This document shows, piece after piece, positions 23,472 through 35,383 of a DNA stretch of 64,000 bases. The notes beneath the pieces are model-generated. The model was given only the letters and a program-made list of their open reading frames with translations, did no database searches and was not told the origin of the DNA. Numbering within the stretch: position 1 is the stretch's first letter; every line of letters begins with the position of its first letter. A program made the translations under genes and the position numbers. The stretch comes from Ulota crispa (taxonomy: Eukaryota > Streptophyta > Bryopsida > Orthotrichales > Orthotrichaceae), in assembly GCA_963920765.1 (NCBI GenBank), contig OY987246.1, positions 498,501 to 562,500 of the forward strand. Direction: 5' to 3'.

Positions 23472-23881
23472 GGGAATTGATATGTACCACACTCTTTCAA
23501 TTATTGTACCACACCCTTAGAGTAAATTTTAGATTTCTACCATCAAGAAGCTGAATTTGAGAATTTGGGATTCAGATTTGGACTTAGAGACCATGATTTA
23601 GCTCAGAACCACAAAAAAATTGCAATTCAACAACACCCAATGAAAAAGTTTAGCTTGGGAGAAAAGTGGCACTTTTACTTTTGATTGTAAAAAAAGATTA
23701 GCTTTTTCATTGGGTGTTGTTGAATTGCAACTTTTTTTTGTGGTTCTAGACTAAATCATGGTCTTTGAGTCCAAATCTGAATCCCAAATTCTCAAATTCA
23801 GCTTTATGATGGTAGAAATCTAAAATTTACTCTTGGGTGTGGTACAGTAATTGAAAGGGTGAGGTACACATATCAATTCCC
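23472..23881. mobile_element. Foldback element, 410 bp
   Basis: GGGAATTGATATGTACC at the left is mirrored by GGTACACATATCAATTCCC at the right; the arms pair almost throughout (for example AACAACACCCAATGAAAAAG versus CTTTTTCATTGGGTGTTGTT). Flanking ATAATTA (23465-23471 and 23884-23890) looks like a target duplication of about 7 bp. It is inserted in repeat Y. Confidence 0.85.
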
Positions 23882-23888
23882 CAATAAT

Positions 23889-24250
23889 TATTGCTGAAAT
23901 TTATTATAGCAGCATGAATTATTTAAATAGTGTAAAATGTCAAGAAATTTGTGTGGAGCAACCTTAATGCACTATTTGGTGTAGTGCATTTTGGTTGCCT
24001 TACCTTGGAAAGTTACTTCATGACTCATCACTTGGCCACTTGGAGGTGCATGCAACTCCTTAGATATTCTAATTTCATACAGTTTACCATCTAGACAGGA
24101 CTAGATTGTTATTCTCCATTTTTTTTTTGTTGCCAAGCCCTTTACAAATTGTTTATTGCAAAAAATATAGACAAAAATTACTGTAACAACAGGAATATTT
24201 ATATAATGGTAGAATGTTGAGAAATTAGTATGGGGCAACCTACGCACTAC
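23889..24250. repeat. Repeat Y, copies 2 and 3
   Basis: Two partly overlapping copies of the repeat seen at 21297-21500 (ATAGTGTAAAATGTCAAG, then TTGCCTTACCTTGGAAAG and AATGGTAGAATGTTGAG). Confidence 0.55.
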
Positions 24251-24257
24251 TTAGTGT

Positions 24258-24861
24258 AAGGTAGGAGGCTCAAATTCAAAGCAAGCATTTTGAACCAACC
24301 ATGTGAAACCTCCAAAAATATTGCATAGATTCTTTAATGGGTCACACTTTTTGTGGTCAGAAATTGTACTTGTGTATACACTGTTTTAGGAACTTAAGAG
24401 AGTGACATGAGCTACTTCCCAATGTGCTTATTGGTCATAATTGTGTTGAGATTTGTATATCAATAAAATATAGATATATGTCATACTAAAATAAATGAAA
24501 ATGTGTTTTCAATCATAATTTGAGTATTAGAATATAGAATGGGTGCTTGCACACTTTAAGGACCTTATTGGAGCATTCTTAGCTTTGTAGTGGTTGCTTT
24601 TTGGACTCATGTGCTCCATTTACAAACCGCCTTTGTATCATGAATGCTACCACCTATGATCAATAATAGCTACCTATGCACCTTTTGCTTTGATAAATTG
24701 TAATTAATTCATACTAACTCAAAAAAATTCAAATTAAACGGCCACATAAATGTCTCTTCTTTGGCTTTCTACCAAAAATATATCCATTTTACCAAGCTCT
24801 CTTGATTTTTCCACAAAACCGCACTTTCCCTTAGATGGTCCATTCACAAGCCTCCTACCTT
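24258..24861. mobile_element. Possible MITE family B pair of ends
   Basis: AAGGTAGGAGGCTCAAA at the left and CAAGCCTCCTACCTT at the right are inverted, but the interior does not resemble the other copies. It is either a distinct family member or two fragments. Confidence 0.4.
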
Positions 24862-25298
24862 AATGAGTGCCAGTTGTGTGGCCCGGCCTTCAAGATGGAC
24901 TAAGGTAGACATACCCATATCCGATTGTTTAAGGGTTTGGAGTACCTCAAGGTTTCAAAAAAATTTGGAATTTTTTTTGCAAGGCTAGCCTTTCAACAAG
25001 CTATCCTTGTGGAAAAACATATTGTAGATTATTTTATATTAAAGGGCAAAGTTGCACCTCATAGGGTCCCTATTAGCAATTCTAGACTAATTCTTGGAAC
25101 TACTTGGATATGTTCCCATAGTGGTAGTGGATGGTCCCAATCCCAATTGTCTCACAACAACTTGCAATTGATATATGGCAAAATTTGCGTGTGCAAGTGA
25201 CATTCACTGCTCCACTATGGGTTTAGCAGTATGTGGTGAAAGCCACAAATCTAGGGTGCTGGATTGGGGAGGGGTCGGGAATGGGTGTGTCTACCTTA
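24862..25298. other. No supported gene
   Basis: A 91-codon open frame at 24925-25200 has no recognisable motif; left unassigned. Confidence 0.4.
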
Positions 25299-25799
25299 GC
25301 TCATCTTCAATGCATTCATTGGGAATGGGGCGGCAATAGAGTTGCTATATTTTTGATTGATGTATAATTAGAATATGAGATTACTATCATTGGAAGCGTA
25401 TACAAAAACTCGTTAAACAAATAAATTAACACATGGAATTGGAAACTAGACAATTAAAATAACGCTTTTTGAAAGATAGCTAAAGGACAAACAACACGGC
25501 AAACCATGCCTAATAAAGAAAATCTAATGTAGTGGCACCCCAAATTCTGAAAATTTGGGGTGCCACTACATTAGATTTTCTTTATTAGGCATGGTTTGCC
25601 GTGTTGTTTGTCCTTTAGCTATCTTTCAAAAAGCGTTATTTTAATTGTCTAGTTTCCAATTCCATGTGTTAATTTATTTGTTTAACGAGTTTTTGTATAC
25701 GCTTCCAATGATAGTAATCTCATATTCTAATTATACATCAATCAAAAATATAGCAACTCTATTGCCGCCCCATTCCCAATGAATGCATTGAAGATGCCC
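25299..25799. mobile_element. Near-perfect 501-bp hairpin, Tourist-like MITE
   Basis: Arms of about 245 bp (25299-25547 and 25552-25799) are essentially identical reverse complements, meeting at CCCAAATTCTGAAAATTTGGG. Termini are GCTCATCTTCAATGC / GGGCATCTTCAATGC. TTA occurs immediately outside on both sides (25296-25298 and 25800-25802), the 3-bp duplication expected for PIF/Harbinger (Tourist) elements. The lack of divergence between the arms implies a recent origin. Confidence 0.88.
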
Positions 25800-25809
25800 T
25801 TACACAAAA

Positions 25810-26275
25810 GGAAATAGTTTCTGTTACGAGTGTCCCTCCTTCAAAGTTGGAACTTTTTTGACAGCTCTTCACAGAATAGTATTTTGGATCCCGAGTAGAT
25901 TCTGCCATTTCTACCTTCTGCCAGATGAAGCCTTCGCAGTTCAGAGCAGGAGGAGCAGTTTTTCAAGAGCCTCGGCCGTAGAGGCATGCAACGAGATACT
26001 TGAGTGAATCCCAGTATCCCACTCCAAGTTTGTGGCTCACAAGCTTCATACGTTGATTTAGTAACAAAGCTCGAGATCGAGGCGACCTGTCCAGACTTGT
26101 TGCTATTGGCCAATTAACTGGTACGTCTATGCCATTGCCACGTTGGAGGCAAAAATCTGCCAATATGAATCGGACCGTTGGATGCGGTCGTGGGTACGGG
26201 AGGGATTTCCCCCTTTCGATGGACGGACTAAGGTGCTCGAAGGATCAACGGTTCCAGTTCACCGAAAGTTACTTT
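25810..26275 (-). other. CpG-rich unassigned block, possible gene remnant or 5' end
   Basis: Composition changes sharply to CpG-rich, as in this window's gene starts. Minus-strand text such as 'SHKLGVGYWDSLKYLVACLY' and 'MAESTRDPKYYSVKSC' reads protein-like but in different frames with stops. I do not recognise it. Confidence 0.3.
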
Positions 26276-26280
26276 GAGGT

Positions 26281-26598
26281 AAGGTAGGAGGCTTATGAAT
26301 GAGGTATCTAAGGGCTTAAACTGAATTTTGGGGAGGTGAAACTTCTTGGTTTGAAATATTTTTCACTAAATTTAATTGGCATCTAATCCAAGTTGTTTCA
26401 TATTTATTGAAACTTTGTGAAATTATTGATGAAACTTTGAAGTGGAAAGGCCATAGGACTTTAAAATGGAACATCTCCTCAAATGTACATCCCATATATA
26501 TTGTTGAAAAGTTATAAAAACAACATGTACAAACAAAGTATATTTGAGAAAGTGCTCCATTTTAGAGCCTACTCCTCCAAATTAGAGCCTCCTACCTT
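26281..26598. mobile_element. MITE family B, 318 bp
   Basis: AAGGTAGGAGGCTTATGAAT at the left; the right end inverted is AAGGTAGGAGGCTCTAAT. The interior matches 33345-33648 in inverted orientation (GAATTTTGGGGAGGTGAAAC, AAGTGGAAAGGCC). Confidence 0.8.
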
Positions 26599-29500
26599 AC
26601 ACCAACGTGTTACCTCCCAAATTAGCATTCTCGGACACGTCAATGCTTGTATCTTTCATGGGGTCATTTCATACAAGCCAAACCAAGGGGGTATTACAAT
26701 TTTTAGGTGAGAAATTGTAATTGGAATTTTGGTAAGAGCCAAAAACCATAAGCATCCAAATTACTTCTTAAAACCACACCAAATCTATAACCAGCTCTGT
26801 TGAATCTAGTTATCACACAGAATACGCTCCAAAATTAATCCTGGTGGAGCATGCATAATACAACAAATATTGTGATTGAAAGAGTGGAGGGGCATTTGCA
26901 AATAGGACTGTATTTAGAAAATGTATACCGGCGTTTTTTGTAGCTACGATGAACACCGCAATGATAGTTTTCAGTTTTGAGTACATGTAGCAGTGTTTTT
27001 CTTTCGTTCTTTTATTCTCTTTCTTTCTTCTTTCTTCTTTTTATTTTGCCACATAAGCTACTTGTGAAAATCACAGTTCAAATCATTGGAGTGGAGGGGC
27101 TGAGGGGCTAATTATTTGGTATAGGATTGCAATCCACCAAACATGATTTTCAACAAAAATGCACATTTTAATGAAAACTGGAATTTCAAATTTGGCTTTT
27201 GAGGAAACTGAGGTCATTGTATTGTAAATATTGAATTATATCTTCCTCACAAATAGTCTAGAGATGTGAGGAAACATCATTTCAAAAAAGCAAACGTATT
27301 CTTTTCAAGAGATCAAATTCTGTTGACTCCAATTTTCACGGAAGTTCTACTTTTATCAAATTTCTCATTACCATTCCCCATGGTTCGATGTTTACTTAGT
27401 GTACTTGCAAGATCTAACTTTTTGATTGCAAGAGAGACAAAAGTAACTGTTTAGGTCAAATTCATGTTGTTGGAGAATGTAACAAAACCACTTGCACTTT
27501 TGCAATGATAATCAAGAAGAAGAGCAAATCAATTTCATAAGCAAAACAATATTGCAAGATATGTGTTTATAGTTGATTATATTGTACATAACTTTAATTC
27601 AAAGTCAATACACTCAACACCAAAAGAACATGTTCATGCAACAAAAGTATAATTGACCGGTTTTTAGAATTCAATCTTATAAAAAATAACCTCATTTAAA
27701 ACATTTGGTACTGGAATTCTAGCACAACGCACCACATTAGTACAATCAATCCAAATTCTTATTAATTAATTTTAAAAAATGAACCAAGATAAAACCAACT
27801 TTTAAGCAAGGTCATGAAGTGTTAGGTGTCAAGAATGTTCTTGTTCAATTATCACAAGGGAATGTTATTAGTATTAAGTTATTAATGTCATATTAGGAAA
27901 ATTGGGAAAAATAAAGGTACCATTTTGTACTCCACCTCAAATCCAAAAAGTCACCTCAAACCAAATTCAAAAGTATCATATTCAGTCTAAGCCACTAAGA
28001 TTTTTTCCCTCACAAATTCCTCCTCTCAAGTGAGGGCACGTATACAAAAAAAAAAAAAAGCTGGAACTTGGTTTGGGGTGATCACTTCAAACCTAAAAGT
28101 CCCAAAATGTCTACTTTTGCCCAATTTACCTAATATGAGGTTTATTTCTTGAGTCTTGCTTTTACCATCAGTTAGCAATTACAAAATTTTATATGAAAAA
28201 TATTGCATTTGAGAACGTACAATATGTGAGTTGATTTTGTACCTCAAAAAACTTTCATGATATTCATTGATTAGAAGAAATGTTATACTCTGCTAAGGAC
28301 AATTTAGTGGAAGTCTCAAACTTTACAAAAAATTATTTATGACAAAAGAGGCTCAATTACTATCACCACAACAACATTTGCAGCATAATAAGATATAGCT
28401 TTATGCTTGGACTTCTTGAGTATAAATGATTGCATTTTTTTGGGCCTTTGGCTTTCAAGGAAGACTCCTTCAAATCAAACTGTTGAAACAATATGTTTTA
28501 AAGTCAATTCATTTCTTGTTTTATTACATACCAATCTAAGCAGTCCTTTTAAGATGCATTTGTACAAGGAACCCAATATTTTATCACACTTATTGATGAA
28601 TTCTCTTGAAAAGTCAAATAGCTTACAAAGATTACATATTTGAAAAGAGTGATTTTTTGAAGGGAAGTATGAATCACTTTGATATAATATTTTTTTGGCA
28701 TTACAATATGATGAAGGTAGAAAAATTTAATCATTTTTGTTTAATTCAAGATGAAAACATAAAATATTAATTAATTCTCCTGCATAATCTCTAGCACAAT
28801 TGTATTGCAAAGAGTAGTAACTAAAATTTTATTTAATCGATTGCTATGATCAAAATTGATCATTGCATCTTTGAGCTAAAGTTGTTAAAGCAAAAGTTAT
28901 CATTATAAAATTGAGAATGCTAAAAATTAATCAAATTTGTCATCAGATGTATTGCTCATAAGACAAAAATCAGTTGGTGCATATCTTCAAGCTTTTGGCT
29001 CAATTGTTTCTGTACATCTACATTCAACTAATGAGAGCTCCATTTCATACAAGTAAATGTTTTTATTAAGGTTCAATCATTGTGTCAAAGGCATAAATGT
29101 TACAATCCATTTAAGAAAAAGAGTGCTATACCTCAAGATGTTTACAATATTGAAGGTGGACAAATTGACTTACAAATTCCAAAACTACAATTTTTTTCTA
29201 AAATTATAGGTAGTGCTCCACCTATTCTCTTTCCATTGCACAAGCCTTTCGATTTCATTACAACTATCAAGGCTTGTGACATTCTATATTTCTAAACCTG
29301 CAACTAGATTGGCTATTAAAAACTCATTCCATATTCCTTTATCCAAATCCTCTAAGCTAGCCTATTTAATCCATGATAGCTTTCATTAAATTTGTTGTAG
29401 ACTCTTGTTCCATTGTTGTTTGCTTTAATAACATTACTTACTCTAGTCACTTATCCACACCAACACCAAACATCTCACTTGGTTATTCTGCCACTTGATG

Positions 29501-30241
29501 CAACTTTGTTTTATGTATTTCTTCAGCTTAGTTGTCACAAGAAATATGTCCAAAGCATTTGCCTTGTAGTGGTTGCTCTGATGGTTTTGCATAGACACTT
29601 CTCATCTTTCTTGTTGATGACTACGAGGACTTTTACTAATTTGACGTTGTTCGTAATTTTCATTGACAAGCAATAATTGACTCTCAGTATTAATTTCTCA
29701 CAATGACTGAAACATGATTATACATTTACCATGTGAATGGTGCATTCAACTAGTTTTGGACTACATAAAACCTAAAAATAACAATTTATATTCAAAACAT
29801 TGCAAGATTTTTTGACGTTTTACACTTATGATATGAAAACAATTCGACAATCTAAGTGAAACATCGAGACACTTATGCCTATCTACATCATAAAATGTCC
29901 TTATGCTTTGGAAACAAAGTGTAGAATTACATGAGTAGTCCAGATTTAGTCGGAAATGGCACGAATGTTCTTTTTATCAACTTGTATTTGAAAAGTAGAG
30001 CACCCATTGCAAGGCATTAGCTTTTGACTTTGTACATTAAAAAAAAAGAACTGTTTCAGTCTCCCAAGAAGACTTTGAATATCGGCCTTTAATTCACAAC
30101 TTTTCAACCATGCCCAGGAATTCAAACCAGGGCTACCAAGGTAACCAGTGCCCCAACCCCACCAAGGCTTCGAATTTATCATGAATACCAGCCACACAGA
30201 ATTTGAATAATTGAACAGCACCACCCGCTTTTACTTTCAAG
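26599..30241. other. Gene-free AT-rich intergenic DNA
   Basis: No supported gene. A pyrimidine-rich TTCTTT run lies at 27000-27040. Several open frames of 60-90 codons between 28400 and 29680 are unrecognisable. Confidence 0.55.
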
Positions 30242-30262
30242 GCGAGCGAGCGAGCGAGCGAT
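30242..30262. repeat. (GCGA)n microsatellite
   Basis: Five units of GCGA at the start of the CpG-rich region upstream of the DnaJ gene. Confidence 0.9.
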
Positions 30263-30775
30263 CTGAAGCGGTCCCTCCATCGGACGGTGCACGGAGCTCC
30301 TCAGTTACTCCAATCGGACGTCCTTCCCGCCCTTGCATGCTGAGTTGCGAACATCCTACTAAGCTGATGCTAGAGCTCCACGTGTGCATCGATCATGGAG
30401 CCGAAGCTTGTGCTCCAAAGCCACAGACCACCGCCGATTTCGTTCCGGCCCATTTTCTTGCGCTGGTCCCTGATATTAGAATTTTGACGGACTTCAAACG
30501 GCTGAATTTGGTGGATAGGGAACTGGATTCCTATTAACGGCATACTTCTAGGGTTTCAAGGGATCGTCCGGCGGATTTTGAACGTCAGAGTTGACTTGAA
30601 TCGGAAAATTTGAAGCAGGGCTGGGGTGTAAGTTTTCTTTCGCTGACGATTCGGGAGCTGCTATGGCGCAATTTGTGGATCGGACGTGGAGGCGTATGTG
30701 CAGGTTAGGGTTTTGAGGTTGTCAAGGATCGTTTCGGTCTGGTGTTTGGAAGAGACGAGGGGAGTGGAGTGGAAC

Positions 30776-31399
30776 ATGGCAGCAGTGGGAGTGTCTGGAG
30801 CTGTCGTTACAGTGTCGCCGAGACCTTCTTTCGCTCTGACATTGAGACCAGGTGAGGGCGAGTGTTGTCAAGCGTCCACGATTTTGAATTCCGTGTCGTT
30901 GTTCTTTGGGCAAAAGTGTGGAGGGTTTGTGCTGTCTGGAGAATTGCGACGTCGAAGAAGAATCCGGGGGGCATCCGCTTCGTGGACGTACGCCACGGAC
31001 GCCGACCACGTGCAGGAGAGCTTCACCGCCAGCAATTCGGAGCATATTAGTGGTAAAACGCTGTACGAGTATCTCGGGGTGAGCCAACATGCGACGCTGG
31101 AGGAAATGAAGGCGGCGTACCGGAGTAAAGCGCTGAAGGTGCATCCGGACGTGGTACCCGAGGAGCAACGAGAGACGGCCACCAAGGCCTTTCTCGACCT
31201 AAGAATGGCGTACGGGATCCTTTCCAACCGACAACAGCGAGCAGCGTACGATTCGAAGCTTAGGTTTCGAGAACGGGGGACAATTTCGGGAACGCCCTCG
31301 CAATGGGGATTCATTTCGGTACCTTCTAGCCCTGATGATCCTTCCGGCCCTATCAAATTTAGAGGAAGGAAAAATTACGAGTCGGACTTTTTCTCGTAG
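30776..31399 (+). CDS. Plastid-targeted J-domain (DnaJ/HSP40) protein
   Basis: 207 residues, intronless. Residues 1-70 are rich in Ser, Val and Arg with few acids (MAAVGVSGAVVTVSPRPSF ... LRRRRRIRG), typical of a chloroplast transit peptide. Residues 95-160 form a J-domain: 'LYEYLGVSQHATLEEMKAAY', 'KALKVHPDVVPEE' with the HPD tripeptide at 123-125, and 'LDLRMAYGILSNRQQRAAYD'. HPD stimulates the ATPase of Hsp70. There is no Gly/Phe region, zinc finger or C-terminal substrate domain, so it is a class C/III J-protein similar to the small plastid DnaJ 11 type, usually also intronless. Residues 161-207 are a basic tail. The frame is open 30 codons upstream to another ATG at 30686, but MAAVG gives the better transit peptide. 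CpG-rich surroundings and TAGGGTTT elements (30550, 30707) mark its 5' region. Confidence 0.9.
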   Translation: MAAVGVSGAVVTVSPRPSFALTLRPGEGECCQASTILNSVSLFFGQKCGGFVLSGELRRRRRIRGASASWTYATDADHVQESFTASNSEHISGKTLYEYLGVSQHATLEEMKAAYRSKALKVHPDVVPEEQRETATKAFLDLRMAYGILSNRQQRAAYDSKLRFRERGTISGTPSQWGFISVPSSPDDPSGPIKFRGRKNYESDFFS

Positions 31400-32911
31400 A
31401 TTTTGGCGAATTTTGAGGAACTCTGAGTTCGCCCCCCTGCGATGTACAAAACCATGTATCATAGTGTAAATGCGAATAGGTTGTAGGAAGAGCAGGTTGT
31501 GGTTGAGTGAGTGCTGCTGCTCAACCATCCCTAGAATCTAGCCATACGATACATGATCCCGTAACAGTTGTAAATGCTTCTACAGGCACCCGATTTCTAG
31601 TAGCAGTCGCGGATTGAGAGTAATTTCTTGCTTTTCTTTTCAAAATTTATTCCATCCTATGATCCCAGCTTTCCACTATTTTCCATTCAGTGTTTGAGTA
31701 CTATCCCTTAGTTTACTTGCTTGATGTCGTCTATTGATTTGAGGAAGATGAAACTCCGAGTTTCATATATCTAGCACATCTAGATCATTATTTTCCGAGA
31801 GTTATCCTGATTTCACAGATCTAGGAGGGTTAAATCGATTCCGAAGATTTGCACATTCTCTGGTTACCAGTATGATATTCTCAACTTTCACATATTTGTT
31901 GTCTGTGAGTTGTTGTTTATAGAATATCCAATTTTTGTCTGAACTTCAGAAACTTGGCTGCTATCTCTGTCTCAGATTCTGACACTCGGGGTACTTTGGA
32001 TACGTGAAAGTGTATCACCTCAGTCACGTCGGTCGTCGTCGATTCATGCTGAGCATGCTGGATGGGAGTCATTGCATTACCTCATAAATTTAGTGTATTG
32101 GACAAGGAATTTGCTGCTGATCATAAGAGTTCCCCTCTTTTGGGGGGGGGGGGGGGGGGGGGGCTCAAATCGAAAAGTTGCAAGGTGTAAGATACGATAA
32201 AACACTCTAATCAGTGATGGGAAGAAATCATTATTTGCTCGGTTGACCTGGGTAGTGTGATGCTAAGGATCCGACCTTAACCCTCCTCCTTCAGGTAAGT
32301 CACATATTGAGTAACACTTCTACTACCAGTACCAGCAATAAGGAAGAGGCTATGAACACCCGTGACGTATCCCTTGCGTCATCTGCAACGACTTTGTAGA
32401 GCTGTCGTTTGAACTTGCACTCACAACGTCACCCCTGTATAGCACGTTTGTACAAATTTCGTACGAAAGCCTAATTGCCTTTAGGTTCGAAATTAAAAAG
32501 CTAAGACTGGCTTTGTCAGACGCTTTTTCTAAACCTAGTTTGAGGGACGTCAAAACTCAAAAGGGTTGGTTTGACTAATTAGCATGCAGCACGGTTCGTG
32601 TAGAAAGGTGACGTTTCAACCGGATTTTGACTAACATGCACCGTTTATTTTATGAAAAGCTTCTAAATTTCTACCATATAATGTTATATTTAGATTTTTT
32701 GAGGAAAAGGACCGGATTTTTATGTGGTAGTTTTTGGTTTCAACCGGATTTTTTGCAATTTGAACCGGCCGACAATACACTAATTGTCGGTTCTCCCCAA
32801 TCATTGGACAACGTTATCTAAAATGAAGTACGTGAATAACAAGGCTGACTAATGCACGCTAGTGAGTTCCACAAGCATGCATTGCAGACGGAGTTTGCCG
32901 TAATCACGTAA
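31400..32911. other. DnaJ 3' region and intergenic DNA
   Basis: No further gene recognised. Contains the poly-G tract and, at 32600-32780, repeated AACCGGATTTT words that recur loosely at 59100-59290. Confidence 0.45.
32142..32163. repeat. 22-bp poly-G tract
   Basis: Twenty-two consecutive G, flanked by CTCTTTT and CTCAAATC. Could form a G-quadruplex; length may be affected by sequencing error. Confidence 0.85.
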
Positions 32912-33334
32912 GAGCATTTCCACCAAGGGAGCTTCCCTATCATGTACCCGGATTTATTTCACCTCGATAGGGACGAACCCTCACCAAGAGCTTGTATTCC
33001 TAAAAATATAGAGAATCCATACGAGAGGGAGTCCCAATTCCCTATGCAAGAGGCCATATAAGGAACTCAAATGTGGTAAATTGTATCCTTGATTTTTCTC
33101 AAAAAGGTGCAATTTATTACCCCTTTCACTCCTAGTTACTCTCTTGACCCACCTCTCCCCATATTCTCACTCCTAGTTCCTCTCTTGGCTCACCTCTCCC
33201 AACCCATTTTAGTAACTATGGAGGGAAAAGCTCCCCTATGGGAAAGAACCAATGGGGCTTGCCTTTCCCTAACCCCATCTTTGCTCCCCTTCATCCAAAT
33301 GGGGATTGGGAAGCCCTTGGTGGAGGAGATGCTC
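32912..33334. mobile_element. Tourist-like MITE, 423 bp
   Basis: GAGCATTTCCACCAAGGG at the left and CCCTTGGTGGAGGAGATGCTC at the right are inverted; TAA flanks both sides (32909-32911, 33335-33337). TIR sequence and 3-bp TAA duplication fit PIF/Harbinger-derived MITEs. The interior has CACTCCTAGTT..CTCTCTT repeated. No coding capacity. Confidence 0.88.
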
Positions 33335-33344
33335 TAATCCCAAC

Positions 33345-33648
33345 AAGGTAGGAGGCTCATAAATTGTCCAAGCTCTAAAACCGCTCACCTTTTGAAATGT
33401 ACACAGTGTGTACATGTTATTTTTCATAGGTTTCAACAATATATAAGTGATATACATCTGAAGAGGTGGACGATTTTAAAGCCCTATGCCACTTCAACTG
33501 CAAATTTTTATAACTAATTCCACAAAGTTCCAAAAAATATGAAATAACTTAAATTAGATACCTCTTGTCTAAAAAATATTTCAAGAAGTTTCACCTCCCC
33601 AAAATTCAGTTCAGCCCTTAGATGGTTGGTTTATGAGCCTCCTACCTT
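33345..33648. mobile_element. MITE family B, complete, 304 bp
   Basis: AAGGTAGGAGGCTCAT and, inverted, AAGGTAGGAGGCTCAT: identical 16-bp ends. The interior is shared with 26281-26598 and 49520-49831. It sits 8 bp from the preceding MITE and about 320 bp upstream of the Cys-rich gene. Confidence 0.9.
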
Positions 33649-33732
33649 ACCTGAATCAAATTCCCACTTTCTTGGCACCAAAACTTTGTGGAAGCGTTCC
33701 CATGCTCATATCTCAGAGTGTCCCGGGACTTA

Positions 33733-33763
33733 GGACCTGGGACCTGGGACCTGGGACTTGGTG
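33733..33763. repeat. 7-bp tandem repeat in the leader of the Cys-rich gene
   Basis: GGACCTG repeated three times, with degenerate flanking units. Confidence 0.9.
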
Positions 33764-33966
33764 TGAAGCGCCCCCCTTCGATTGCTGCTGAAGAGTCGCT
33801 GTCCCGTCCGTGATGCGCTTGCAGAGTTCGAGAGCTTTCATACAAATTTTCGAGCCGAAGTTCCACTCCGGGATACTGTCTCCGATATTTTTGTTTGACG
33901 CCGTCCGTTGCGAGAAGGACATTCAAGCAGGATCGTGTTGCCCAAGGCTGGGAGGATCATCCGAGC

Positions 33967-35383
33967 ATGTGTTACCAGGTAGGATGCAGCCAGTGCGGGA
34001 AGACGACATGGGCCGGATGCGGCAAACACGTGCCCAGCGTGTACGACACCATCGTCGACAAGGAGAACGACCTTTGCTTGTGCAAGTCCTGGCCCGACGT
34101 CCACCTCCCCCCTGCCTTGGCCTCCAAGCTCGCTCCACCCACCCCCGCCACGGTCAGTAAAATTTCTCACCTCGCTCTCTCCTGCCCTGTTGACCTCATC
34201 TCCAGTCTTTTTAACTCCTCAATTTCGATTCTAAAGTTCAGATTATCATTCTTCTTTCCACTACTGAGTCATTGCCACTTTTACCACTGAGAATTTCTTG
34301 AAAGTAGACTCGTTTTGCATCTACCCATGAAAATTAGGGTTAAGGTTGGGACTCGCCATAGTTCTCATTACCGGTTCAGACCTGCAGAGGATGTCCTAGC
34401 GGATGAAATGCTTTGTCCAGTGTTTTGTTCATCTTCATTTGGTGGGCAACTGTCATGTCATCATTAATTTTGTCCATCTAGTGGAAGGTTTCACACTAGA
34501 AACCAATTGTGTGGTGGAATTATAGTTTTGTTCGCACTTGACATGATTTTGTCTTTACCTCACATGAAATGAGAGGGAATGTTTTGTTCAGTGGATAAGA
34601 TTTAGAGTCACCTTTGGAGGTGATTCCAAATCTTGTCCACTACAAATGCACTCCTCTTCAATTTTGACAAGAATGGATGATGATATGGCATTTACACCTA
34701 CCAGCTATCTGCTTCAAGCTCTAGTGCACAAAACTCTCAAACCGGCCAATGATAGGATTCTAAATCTTGTCCGCTTCCCAGTCTGAACCGGCCCTAGCAT
34801 GGTTAAACGTTTATTGAGACCAATGCTTCTTGGTGTTCTTGCTGGCGAGTTAAACCGGATTACCTGCTGGATAATATTATGAAGGGTCAAAGTTTTATTA
34901 ACAGATATTTTGAAGTAGGAAATTGACTAAGAGGATGTGCATCAGCTAAATCTCTGCCCAAGCGGTGCTTGGATTTGAAATGTTCTTACCTTGATGAGAT
35001 TTGCTTGACATGCGTTGCATTATTCTGCGATTCTGAAGCACGTTGGAAACGATGTTAAGAGGATAAACAGGTTTAGCGTACAATTATTTCATCTAGATGC
35101 GAATCTGTTTGATGTGATTCGGTTTTTGCCTTGCAATTCTCGCAAAGTCCATAACTTGGTTACAGGTCCTCTCTGTGATTGAACATCATCACATCATTGC
35201 ATTTGAACCTGCTTTTTGGCTCTCTGGGCAAGCTTAGCTTACGCCCTAAAAAGCTATGTATGTTGCTAATTGACGATTGCTCCGTATTCTGGGTTCTTTT
35301 TTGTTGTTAAATGTATTTTTTTTTATCTCGGAATGCAGGCTGACAGCGGGACTGGAGTGGAGCCAGATGTTGCAAGAAAGTGA
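33967..35383 (+). CDS. Small Cys-rich putative zinc-binding protein (plant/fungal MCY-x-V-x-C family)
   Basis: Two exons, 33967-34152 and 35339-35383, give 76 residues. Intron 34153-35338 starts GTCAGT and ends TGCAG, and is joined in phase 0. The N-terminus reads MCYQVGCSQCGKTTWAGCGK then HVPSVYDTI and LCLCKSWPDV. The C-x2-C ... C ... C-x-C layout with a GKTTW-GCG-H core is a widespread uncharacterised plant and fungal family, presumably zinc-binding; its function is not known. Residues 47-76 are low-complexity (LPPALASKLAPPTPATADSG) and end in VARK. The ATG is fixed by the conserved MCY start. The 5' region is CpG-rich. The 1.2-kb intron contains a hairpin at about 34592-34640 and an inverted pair around CCGGTTCAGAC (34371 and 34780), probably another small element. 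Confidence 0.82.

Noticed and set aside
30211-30537. 108-codon plus-strand frame upstream of the DnaJ gene
   Set aside because: Low-complexity text over a CpG-rich leader with a GCGA microsatellite; no motif, and no splice join to the J-domain frame was convincing.
30722-31356. Long minus-strand open frames of 148 and 162 codons
   Set aside because: They are antisense shadows of the GC-rich DnaJ gene, without motifs.
33642-34170. Overlapping minus-strand frames of 94-110 codons
   Set aside because: Antisense shadows of the Cys-rich gene and of the 7-bp tandem repeat.
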